From Coffea arabica (Eukaryota > Streptophyta > Magnoliopsida > Gentianales > Rubiaceae): a stretch of 64,000 nt of DNA. The stretch is from positions 4,404,501 to 4,468,500 of the forward strand of contig NC_092317.1 of assembly GCF_036785885.1 (NCBI RefSeq), given 5' to 3'. Position numbers and translations under genes: made by a program. The stretch's first letter is position 1; each line of letters starts with the position of its first letter. Positions 35,215-46,500 of this stretch are shown in pieces. Below the pieces are notes generated by a model. It was given only the letters and a program-made list of their open reading frames with translations, did not search any database and was not told the DNA's origin.

Positions 35215-37341
35215 TCATGCCAGCTTTCTCCGTTTTGGAGGCAAACAGTTGGGTTCTAAATGTAAAGAACTCTCTGAAATGCCATAATCTCCAATACCAG
35301 GGACTTTACAAAAAGGAATCCTGTGGGAAAAACTATGGATCTCAGCTCTTGAAATTTCACAAATCATTTCAAAGCCGTCCAGCTGCAGCCGCTGAAAAAA
35401 AGTGCAGCAGCCCTTCACTTCACCCAGCCTAGCTACCACAATCTTCTCTCTTTCTGAGAAGTCTGATAGAACTTCAACAATCCAATATTCACAACTTTCT
35501 AGATCAGAAAGCTTCCACTCACCGTTCCACCTTTGGTACATAGCCCAAATCTCGCCTTTTGCAGGATAAATCACGTAGCCAGGCATAGTTTTCCCAACCT
35601 TGACTGGATGTGACAACTGCGATATTTTCATATCCATGATTACTTCTCCAACGCTAAATGCTCCACATGCGATAGGTAAACTCTTCTGCCACCAATTATT
35701 ATCCAAGTCTGGTTCAGGTTCCAAAAAATTAACAAGTACTTGGGTTCTTGAGAACACGTTGTGTATAACCACATACTGCCGAGGCATTTTATCTCTTCCA
35801 CAGTAGACAGCCCAAACCTGACCTGTAGAACTAGAAAGATTTGGGCTTTTTCTCTCCGACATTATTGCATCATCTGGTTTACCTCCTGGCTTTTCCATCT
35901 TCCACATCCCTGCCTCGTCTGGTTTTCCTCTCATATTATTTGGCAATGCTAACTGGTCAACCTCCAACATCCCACTGACTACTCCATCAATCTCTTCTCC
36001 AGTTAACCTATATGCTGGAACCTTGTGGGATAGGGCGTATAACATGCGCGGAAGGACACGAATAGTGATGGAAAAGCCTCCTCCCGTTTCCCTCTGAAAA
36101 ATGCTCCTGAAACCTGGAACCTTCACCAAATACGTGCAATCAAATCCAGTATATGTTGAAAAATCTGAGAGAATTTCAACTAATCTATAGTTGCAACTAT
36201 GTGTAACTTCAGGATTGTAGGACCATTCTTCGAGGTTCCAATCCTCATAAACCGCCCAAACCTCACCTTTCTGTGGATACATGTCAAACTGTTGTGCTGC
36301 CACTTCAGTATTCAAAGCGCATTTGTAGGAGAACTGCAAAGGTGCAATTACGTGTTCTCCCGACTCCAAGTCCAGTCGAAAAGATCCACATCCAACAGGT
36401 AGCCCGGCCTCGCACCATCTTCTCTCTGCATCAGTAACTGGAATTGGTTTCAGCCACATCACAGTAACTGTAGACATAGACCTGGCGATAATTTGAGCAT
36501 ATCGGCAATTTTGATGTTCATTTGATTGATAATGTGTTGCCCATATTTGGCCTATTTCCATATTATCTACTTCGCTGTCATCATCGAAGTTGTAAATATC
36601 CTGATAAAGCACTTCATGGGCCATATTTCTGGAAGAGGATGGATGATCCCTTGAAACAGCATGGTTCTGTTCTGATAGAGAGTTCACGTCAAGCCTAACT
36701 TCTGCCACATCTCCTTCGGAAGTATTACTGGTAGAATTTGACCAAGCTCCTCCATTTCTCATTAGATGCATGCCCGTTGTCAAACAATCCTGACTCCTTG
36801 TCCCCAGGTTTTCTAAAGAGACATTTTGACAATAACCAGAGGCTAGAGCAGACATTCCTCCCTTCATTTCAGACAATTCAGAGGAAATTGTTGCTTCTAG
36901 AGGAGGTGATTCATAATTTTCCCAGGCGGTGCTACGTTGCAAATTGAATTCAGAACGCTTTTGATTGTCAGAAAGCACAAAGAAAGCATCCTCTATGAGT
37001 TTAAGAGCCACATCTGTACCTGGGAACTTATGCTTCAAAGGTTGCAGCATGTTTCTAAGTTTCTGATACTGATGCTTTATGTCAAATATCTTGGCTGATG
37101 GCACAAGTTGAAGGACCCAGTAGTAGTCAATCTCACAACCTGGAAAGTTGATATTGGCAGCTGATAGGATTTCACATACAGTCTGCTTAGGAACAATTTC
37201 ATCAAGTGGAAAAAGATTACGGGCTCTTTGCAAAGTATCCCTTGCACCAGCATAGTCTTCATTATGAATCATGTTCTCCACTTTCTCCTTTACACGAAGA
37301 GCCTCCAATTCTCTGTTATACTCCTCTATCCTGCTCACCAT
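35215..37341 (-). CDS. Protein with degenerate J-like region and two DUF3444 domains
   Basis: Single-exon ORF, 708 residues, ATG at 37341. Residues 1-60 are helical (EALRVKEKVENMIHNEDYAG), as in plant J proteins of this family. Residues about 70-133 resemble a J domain (IDYYWVLQLVPSAKIFDIKH, then ALKLIEDAFFVLSD). The HPD tripeptide that stimulates Hsp70 ATPase is absent: the segment reads LQPLKHKF. Two DUF3444 modules follow, about 245-450 and 500-695, each with the hallmarks GQVWAVY or GEVWAVYEDW and CNYRLVEILSDFS or CEYWIVEVLSDFS. The C-terminus LPPKRRKLA looks like a nuclear localisation signal. The function of DUF3444 is unknown and many plant J proteins carry it. Without HPD this one probably cannot act as a classical Hsp40. 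Its upstream region probably contains a 5' UTR intron. Confidence 0.85.
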   Translation of the reverse strand: MVSRIEEYNRELEALRVKEKVENMIHNEDYAGARDTLQRARNLFPLDEIVPKQTVCEILSAANINFPGCEIDYYWVLQLVPSAKIFDIKHQYQKLRNMLQPLKHKFPGTDVALKLIEDAFFVLSDNQKRSEFNLQRSTAWENYESPPLEATISSELSEMKGGMSALASGYCQNVSLENLGTRSQDCLTTGMHLMRNGGAWSNSTSNTSEGDVAEVRLDVNSLSEQNHAVSRDHPSSSRNMAHEVLYQDIYNFDDDSEVDNMEIGQIWATHYQSNEHQNCRYAQIIARSMSTVTVMWLKPIPVTDAERRWCEAGLPVGCGSFRLDLESGEHVIAPLQFSYKCALNTEVAAQQFDMYPQKGEVWAVYEDWNLEEWSYNPEVTHSCNYRLVEILSDFSTYTGFDCTYLVKVPGFRSIFQRETGGGFSITIRVLPRMLYALSHKVPAYRLTGEEIDGVVSGMLEVDQLALPNNMRGKPDEAGMWKMEKPGGKPDDAIMSERKSPNLSSSTGQVWAVYCGRDKMPRQYVVIHNVFSRTQVLVNFLEPEPDLDNNWWQKSLPIACGAFSVGEVIMDMKISQLSHPVKVGKTMPGYVIYPAKGEIWAMYQRWNGEWKLSDLESCEYWIVEVLSDFSEREKIVVARLGEVKGCCTFFQRLQLDGFEMICEISRAEIHSFSHRIPFCKVPGIGDYGISESSLHLEPNCLPPKRRKLA

Positions 37342-40300
37342 GTTTCATGTTCCCAGAGTCATGAAATTTCTCGAATTGATGCTCCTAATGGGCCAAGAAG
37401 CAAAATTCATTATCACTTAGCGATGCAGATTAAGTGAAGCTAATTCAAAAGGAGGCAAGGAATGACGGAACTAAGGAAGGATTCACAGTTTAACACCATA
37501 AATGTTCAAAGAGATGAACTCCACAATGACATTAGCAGTGACAAATGCACTGTAGTTAGGCAGCAATTTCTTTGAAAGTTATTTGATGCTTGGAAGGATA
37601 AGAGTGGCTTTTCAACCAAACTCACATGTAAAGTCTAACAAATGAGATACATATTGCATGGAACTCAGACAAAAATTTACAGAAATTCGAGATTTGAAAG
37701 TCTTTCTATGGTAAAATAAGGACTAAAGTACCTAAATATCACATCCAAATTCAGCAGATCACAATCCCTCACTAGTAAGCCTTTCACAATATGTTACCAG
37801 TTAAATTTATGAACCAACTTTCTGAAGTTTTGCATTCCCTACATAAGCTCCATAGCCTCTGAGAATGAAATGGAAATCCCATGAGGTTTTAAGTTTTAAC
37901 AACACGAAAAGAAGGATCTAAATAGAAAAGTAATGAATTTATAAAAAATGTAAAGCAACCAATGAATTCCGCCAAAGAACCAAAGGCCAAGGTGATAAAA
38001 CCATCCAATTTGACAAGTCCCCAGCATGGTAAAATCCATCAAATTTCCTGACTAAAGGCCGTCTCATAATAATAACAATTACTAGTACATAATAAAACTC
38101 AAATTCTTTTAACTGGGCAAGCATGCATTTTTTTTTCTGCAAAATTTCCTTTTTTACAATAAATCAACCCCGTTAAAGAACATGGAGTAATAACGTCAGT
38201 ATTCATCTTCAATCAGTAAAATAAAGCAAGTACCTTTTTATGATCAAGAAACAGCAAAAGTTCAAATTTTTAAACCGAAGCAGAACGTTAGAACCACCAG
38301 AAAATACAAAAACAAGCATTGCCCTCACGTAAATCTTCTGGTTCTTCCAAAATAAAAGTTCGACGCAAAAATCCCGTTAGTATTACGACTAAAAGCTTGC
38401 AGCTTTAAGTTTTTCATACAGCAAAATGCAAGAATGAGCATTTGTATGCATATATGCGACTGTGTTAAAAAGTAAAGATGAGGAAATGAAATTTATGTCT
38501 GAAAAGACTAACCTATCAGAAGAAGCTAAAGGTTACTGGATTGATATTTGAGATGAAATGAAGATGTGAAAAAGCAGAGATTTTTGTTTTCTGGGGTCGG
38601 AAAGAAAGAACGTCGATTAGCTTCTTGTACCTTTCTCATGAACCAGTATACCATTACAGCATTCCCATTACTACAGCTACCACTTACCCATGCCAGCTTT
38701 TTTAAAAAAAAAATTTTTTTCATGGTACCAAAACAAAAAATCAATGAAAAACAGAAGAAGGAGATTTGCTTCCCAGAATAATCTAAAAAGTTTTCCATCG
38801 TTTATCCAACATCAAATAGTACATTAGCTTATAAATAGTGCGTTATGAATGGTGCTGTGTACTTATGTACTAGGTTGCATCTTTGGAAATTTTATATACG
38901 AGAATAGTCATAGACAATTAAAGCAAAGTTTAGTGAAAATAGTTTTGACTACTGGCGTAGTAGATTACCAGTAATTCTCCAATTTGCAGCTTTGGAATTT
39001 AAGATTAATATCAGTGCCTTTTTTAATTAGTGTATAGCAATTAGTGGGTATGTGGGTACTTCTTTTATAGGGTAAAGTCTGTTAGTATAGATTATTCATT
39101 TTTGGTTCATTTTTCACACCAATTTATTTAACAAATTTTAAAAGATTTCCACATGTTTTTTCACTAATCTCAATACAACTTGCATGCAGGGCTTCCCATC
39201 CTATCCCATGTATGGTACTATGAAATTGTGAATTGTTGACGGATTGGATGATTTGCATTTTGCAAAATTAAAAAAAAAAATGTCATGATTGATTTCATTT
39301 TCTAGTCTATTTTGATACCACTTGCAAGTTGACAATCATTGAACGAATTGATGGATGGCTGCCATTGAATGCCTTGTCTGACCAGATTAAATTGAAAACG
39401 ATGGAAATCTCGCAAATACATTTATTGTTGGTATCTAATCCAAATTTAAGGTTAACTTCGATCTTGGACATCAAAGCAAAAGCAAATTCTTTAAAAAGAA
39501 CAGCATGAATTTCTCCAAATATCATATATTCTTTAAAGAATTGTATTATTATTCATATCATGCTATGACATGCAAACAACAACTTCACAGGTCGTTTCAT
39601 AAGATCTAATTCAATTATTGTTGTCATTGATAAAAGGATCTTGCCAAGAGATAAAATTGGAAGCTTCTTATGAATTTTACAGAAAAAAAAAAAAAAGGGG
39701 TTCCCTTCATCCCTTGTCCATGTCCACTGCTGCCTTTGCAAAAGCGTATTCTCTCTTTCTGTCTTTTCATTTTTTTCTTTTCCCTGTTACGATTTTCAAG
39801 AAAAGAGGAAAGAAAAGTGGCTATGCCAAAGTGGGTGGCCATTTAAACTTTGGAGTTGGCAAAGGATAGGGGAGGCATTTGGCGCGCACTAATGTGTCAT
39901 GTTAGACAGTTAATCATTGCATCTCAAAATTAAATACATCAACCACTGGTACTAACTGTTTAGTCACTGCCCCAGGCACCTCACCTCTAGTGCTATAGCT
40001 GCTACAATAATCAAATAGTACTAATATTGGAAATCTGCTACTCTGGACTGGATTGGATTGGATTCATTTAACAAGTAATTAAACCCCACTGTGGAAATTA
40101 TTAAGGAAAATTCAATTTAAAAAGCACCAAGATAGAAATGAGAATTGAAACATGAGCATCCCCACAACGGTATTTTTCCATTTTTTAGTGACAGCCATGA
40201 AATATCGCATAAATTGGTCCCCCTTTCCCATATTGTCTCCTCTATTTTCGCTCTGTTCTGACCTCTATCAACAATTTCCGACTCCCTTTTCATTTTTAGT

Positions 40301-40532
40301 CTCTCTTCTTTCTGCCCTTTACTTTTCTTGGCCTTCTTTTAACTTGAAGACAAGAATTTTCCAATTCAAGATTGTGTAGCATGATATTTTTAATGGGTTT
40401 TTTTTAAAAGAAAATTTTGAGGATTCTTTTTATAAAAGAATATTAATGGTTAGATTTGTCGGTGGGGATAGTGATCATGGTCATATGAAGTTGGGTTGGA
40501 TTGCTAGTTGATGCTATATTGCAGAGGATCAG
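37342..40532. other. Head-to-head spacer between the DUF3444 gene (-) and the ARF-GAP gene (+)
   Basis: 3.2 kb without a supported coding exon. A likely 5' UTR splice donor for the minus-strand gene (CTGATAG/GTTAGTC) is near 38512-38519, suggesting a leader intron of about 1.1 kb. The block 38560-38790 has ORFs on both strands but no recognisable domain. AT-rich from 38800 to 40450. The final 100 bp is the ARF-GAP 5' UTR. Confidence 0.5.
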
Positions 40533-43500
40533 ATGCAAGAGGAAAAGATGCAGTTCGCAAGGCTTGATGATTCACCGATGTTCCGGCAACAGGTTTTAGT
40601 TCAATTCTTTGTCCCCATTTATGTACTTCTGACTCTTTTTTTTTTTTTCCGTGAATCAATTCTCACATAATGATAATACCGTGGAAATATTAATTTGCTT
40701 TCATTAGGCACGGTGTTAGTTTATGTTTCTGCTGATCATTGCATTTTTTGGGTCAATGGCAACATTGACTTGTGTTGCAACAGAGACTTTGGTTATTCAC
40801 CTGAGCAAGATTTATATGTGTTGGATCATAGTCAGATGCATTGGACCCTCAAGGTCCAATGCTCTTTTGAGTGCACCATGTGGCTTGACAAGAGCTCGAA
40901 ACCAGTGTGGAAAATGCTAATTTTAGACTACAAGTAGCACACTTTCAAGAAGTAAAAACAACCTACTAATGAGAAGTATTACGCCAGGAATTAGGAGTCA
41001 TGTTACTTACTAGCTAATATATTTGTTACAGCTTGTTTCCTTTACTGTCTAGTCTGCTAGTGTTTTACAGACAGAATCTCAATTACTTGTCGGATTTTTC
41101 ATTTGCCAAACTGAGATGCACAACCTTGACAAAATAGCATCACTTTGCTTGTTCATTCTAAAACTGTACTACTACAACTATATTCTTAAAACTTTACTTG
41201 TCAATCAGATCCAATGTTTGGAAGAGAGTGCTGAGAATTTAAGGGAAAGAAGTGTAAAGTTCTTTAAAGGATGCCGGAAGTACACGTAAGTCTAAACCTC
41301 CATTTTCTTTCAGTATCCTGCATACATGTTCCTTCTATGATTCCACTTCTTATCATGTATAGAATGGTTGCAATTAAGTGCAGTTAAGTATGATCATTAC
41401 TCCGCTATAGCTACTGAACATTTGTTTATGTATTAGTTAAATTCTGCACTCTGCATTCATCTAATCAGGTCTTTTTTGATACATAACTTCGTATTCCAAG
41501 TTCTTCTATTTTAGTTTTATAACATACTTTAAACGGTAGTCTTCTGATTTTGCTAGAAAGATAAAATCACAAGAAATAGGAAACTAGGTTCTGTTTCTTC
41601 CATGTCTAAATTCACATCATTAGATGAAATTTGTTGACATTGATATACTTTTTGAATCAAGGGCCTTTTGGCATAAGACAGGATAGGAACAAGAGCTATT
41701 TATGCTGACTTAAATTTCAAATGTAGCTGTAAAAATGGGGGTGTGGAGAGGGATACAACTGTCTTTCAAGCTTGTTTGGGTGTATTAACGAGGAGAAATA
41801 CCTCCAAGATGATGTTGTGGATGGGTAATCACAACTGCAATGCACGGATTTTGTGCTTAACTAATTTCCTTTTAGAAAACCATCTAAGTTTAAAGAGAAT
41901 CTTGGTCGATGAAATTGAGCTGATTGGAAATGAAATTTCTACCTAATGAAGCTCTTTGACTTCTCTTGCCTTCTTCTTCTAATACAGTAATGTTGTTTTG
42001 CGTTGTTAAAGAATCCCTTCTCAGATTGTTTGATATGATTGAATTGTTAATTGCTCATTGCAGCAGATATCAGCCTCTGAAATATTGGTAAACTAGATAC
42101 TGAGAGGATTCACTAATTTCTTTTTGGGCCATGAAACTGTCTATTAATTTCTGTTGCAAATATACTTGGATAACTCTTTATTGTTAAACTTGCTCATCAT
42201 GAAGTATACACTTGATATTTGTTTGTTCAAATTTTCCAGAGAAGGTCTTGGAGAAGCATACGATAGGGACATTGCTTTTGCAAGTGCTCTTGAAACATTT
42301 GGAGGCGGTCACAATGATCCCATTTCTGTTGCATTTGGAGGTACTTTTTGTTTATTTTCTGTATGAGTTGTTTTCCAGCTTGGAAATTTTCAGACTTGTA
42401 TGAATTGGTTTCCTCTTAATGCTCCAAAACTTGTGATTATCAAAATGTAGCTAGGAGTTCAAAAACACTTGGGCCCCATGTGCATGAAATCTGTCGCTAT
42501 ACCTGCTGAATCTCTGCATGTCATTTTCTGACAGATTATGTTGAGAACTTTATCTAGTGGTATAAAATTGACAAAAGAAAGTAAAACTTGAAAAAGGCAG
42601 CACCCTTCTCAGCAGAACTTGATATACATGTCCTGAATATCAAGTCATGGGATTTCAGTCAAGTAAATCTAGTCATAATTGTTCAAAATGAAGTGAAGAT
42701 TAACATACTGCTTTCTTCCAAGCAAGCAGGATGTATTTGTTTTGCCAGCGTATTTGTTTGTTCATCTTTCGGTCTCCTTTTTTTTTTTTGGGTCAATCAT
42801 TCATCTTTTGCAGGTTTTAATGCTGATGGAGTTTAATATTGAATATGTTAGGCCCTGATATGGCTAAGTTTGCAATTGCTCTGAGAGAAATTGGAATGTA
42901 CAAGGAAGTTCTTCGATCGCAGGTGATAAATCTTCTTTCAATTTTGAAAGAGCTCATTTTGTTCTTTTTGCTATTTACTAAAAGTAGTTTCATAAGAATC
43001 TACTAAAAGTACTTTCAGTTTCCTTGGCTTCCTTTGATCTAATATGCAATTAATATATAGATACATTAACTTCTTCGGCACCATGGCATTTAACCTAGTC
43101 TTATATCTGTTTTAATTCCTCTCCTTACTTTCCAATTTTTCAGGTGGAGCACATACTAAATGATAGGCTACTGCACTTTGCTAATGTTGATCTTCAAGAT
43201 GTCAAGGTACTAGCCATCACTTTGAGTTTAGGCTTTTGCTCTATAAAATGAAGGAGGTGCTCAGAATATAATCCTGTTTGGTCTTCAAGGAATGCATATT
43301 TCTCTCTTTGATGTCTCCCCCATAGTTTCTTGTTGTGTCCTTGTTCGCAAGTCACCCTGGTCTCCACGGTCTTAAACACTTTTTCTGGTGTTATAGGTAG
43401 GTTAATGTGCTTGCATGTGTTCTCAATAAATAAATGCATATTGAACTGGAATAAAGCAAATGAAATAAGTGGGAGATTAGAATTTCACCTCAGTTATGAC

Positions 43501-46500
43501 TTATTTTATATTCTGAGATTGCACATTAGATGATGCTTAATAATAGGGTCACCTGTTGTTGTTACTCTGTTACTTGTAATACTGTTTATATGTATATATC
43601 ATTATAACTCTGCATGACTTCCCTCCTACTATTATATATTGAAGGATCTTTTCCATTCTAATCAACACAATCATGTAAATTGCAGGAAGCTCGTAAGCGT
43701 TTTGATAAGGCTAATGTTACTTATGACCAGGTATTACATGATTACACCTCAGCAGTTTGCTGATTTTATTTTCTCAAATCAATTTTTTATGAGAAGCTCA
43801 GTTGATCTATAAAAATTCCTATTTCATTTACTGTCATTATTGGCAGTGCTGAGAAACCTACTCTCATGTTATGTTTAGATTATGACTTCAGTTGCTTAAT
43901 AGATCCTTTAGCATTTCCATGTCAATCCTTTAGTCCACTGACATGCCAGGCAGCTTGAGGATTAGAGATAATTAGCAGTTTTATAATTTGGGGTACTTAG
44001 GAAACTAAGCATCAATCTTCTTAAGTGAGTAGGAAGCTGCAGAGAACTATGAGATCCATTAAAAGTCAAAGAAATCATCCTTACTTTGGTACTTTTCCTT
44101 TCAAATATATACACTTCTATATTTAGAGCCATATCTCTCTTAAGAGTATCTCTCTTTCTCCTAGTCACGCACAAAATGGTGAGGGAGCCTATTTTGCACC
44201 GCACTGTAGATCTAAAGCTTATATTTAGTGGTTGCTGTGGGGTTTTTTAAGCTCCATTGAACTAAGTATAGGCAGAATTTTACCAACTTAACCCATCAAC
44301 ATACCCAATCATTAGTTGAGAAGATAGAGCACTGGCTTGTTACTCCTAATCTCTTGCTGCTGTACACTATACAGGAACCCCCCTTGTTTTGATTACAAGC
44401 TACTAAATATAACAAAATATACAATTGGAATATCTTAACATACCAATAAAGGATGTACAGTGATGAATCACATGCTGATATAGTTGGTACTTTCTTCTTT
44501 TATTGTTAACACCCTATTCCTGCCTCAGGTCCGCGAGAAGTATTTGTCATTGAGGAAAAGCACTAAAAATGATGTAGCTGCTGCGTTAGAGGAGGTATTG
44601 AGCATTAGTTTTTTACATTAAATGATTTATTACCAATTGCTTTCGTTGATCAGATAATTGGTTATGGGTAACCATTATCTGTTAAATTCTAATTTGGTAG
44701 AGGGACGTTCCAGGAACTTCATAATTCAAGATCTGTGTTTGAGCAATCACGGTTCAATCTGGTTTGTTTTAAGTTTCTAGTCATTTCTTTTTTCTATAGA
44801 ACTATCAAGATATGGAATTCTCTAATTTCGAAATTGTCTTACTATAGAACTTTTTGATGAAAGGTCAGGTTGGTGCTCTTTCTACTGTTGAGGCAAAGAA
44901 ACGATTCGAGTTTTTGGATGCTGTAGGTAGTGCAATGGATGCTCATCTTCGTTATTTCAAACAGGTCCTTTTATGATTAGAAGCTCTTAGTAAATGGAGA
45001 TACGCTTATAATGCACATGCTGAATCCAAAAAGTGATGTCATGTACAGGGATACGAGCTATTGCATCAGATGGAGCCTTACATAAACCAGGTCCAGTTTT
45101 TCTTTTTTTATTATGGACTGATTTCTGATAACGTGTTTTAGCACCTCTTTTATTTGTCCAGTAGTTCATATCCCTGGAAGGAACATACAAGAGCATATAG
45201 GAGTAATAGTAAGATGCTTAAGAGGAGGTTGAAGAAAGCAATTACAGAGACTTATATAGAAGCTTACCCTGCCAAAGCATTGGACAAGCTACATTGCCGT
45301 AACAGCATTCCTTAGATGCATCAATGGGATCCTCCTAGAATAGGACTGGCATACATGCAAGATGTCGCCTCAATCTTACTTAAATTTCCTTACATTTCCA
45401 TAATTTACCACAGATGTTGCCCAATGTTTCCCATCTATGTATTAATGTTTTACTTTAAGAAGCTCAAACTTAAAAAGTTTTTATTCAGTTGTTAAATTCT
45501 ATCCTTGATCCTTCAATAGCTGATATTCTCTAAGGAATTGGTTTTGTTCATGGCTGCTTCATGATTTAGCGACTTGTCGAACTGATTGCAACTATTAATA
45601 GCAAACATGAAGTAATGGAGAATGGAGTCAAGCAGCCACTACTACGTACTTCTTGCACATGAAAACTTTATTTGTTCAATCATGAAAATAGTATGCAAAA
45701 TACATTCTGGACATCCTCATTCTATCAGATATTTAAGCCAACCGCACGAACTGTTGAATATATCTATCAGCTGTTTTCCTTGTGGTTGAAGTGGTTTCTG
45801 AATGGTTTAAGCTACAGTTTTGATGTTTAATGTCTATATGATAAACTATACATATCTTGTGGAGTTTAGGGAAGCTATTCTGTTACAGGTCTTGGCTTAT
45901 GCACAGCATGCAAGAGAAAGTTCCAATTATGAGCAGGCAGCTCTAAATGAAAGGATGCAGGAGTACAAAAGGCAGGTTGATCAAGAGAGTAGAAGATCAT
46001 TCAATGGGTCCATTGGTTCTCCAAGTCATGATATAGTACAACAATTCCCTAGAGGTTCCCACAAAGTCATAGAGGCAGTTATGCAGTCTGCACTGGAAGG
46101 GAAGGTACTCAAATTGATATTGATTTCCTTGTAACCAAAGAGAGCTTTCCTTGGTTTCTTTTAGCATTTACTCTTTTCAATATATGTTCCTGATCTCTAT
46201 GTTTATAGCTAAGTTTTCAATAGTTTAGGTGCAAACCATTAAACAAGGATATCTCTCAAAACGTTCTTCTAATTTAAGAGGTGACTGGAAGAGAAGATTT
46301 TTTGTCTTGGATAGCAGAGGAATGTTGTATTACTATCGCAAACAATGGAGCAGGTCATCTGTAAGTAATTTAAACAAAAATTTCATGTCAAAGGCTCCTT
46401 CCTTTTGGTTCCTCTCCACTTAATATGTTATTCTCTACTAGTTCCCAGGATCTGGAAGTCACTTTCATGTACATAGAAGTTCTCCCTCAGAACCCAGTTC

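Noticed and set aside
38526-38798. Overlapping ORFs on both strands upstream of the DUF3444 gene
   Set aside because: No domain; it more likely contains the 5' UTR leader exon of the minus-strand gene.
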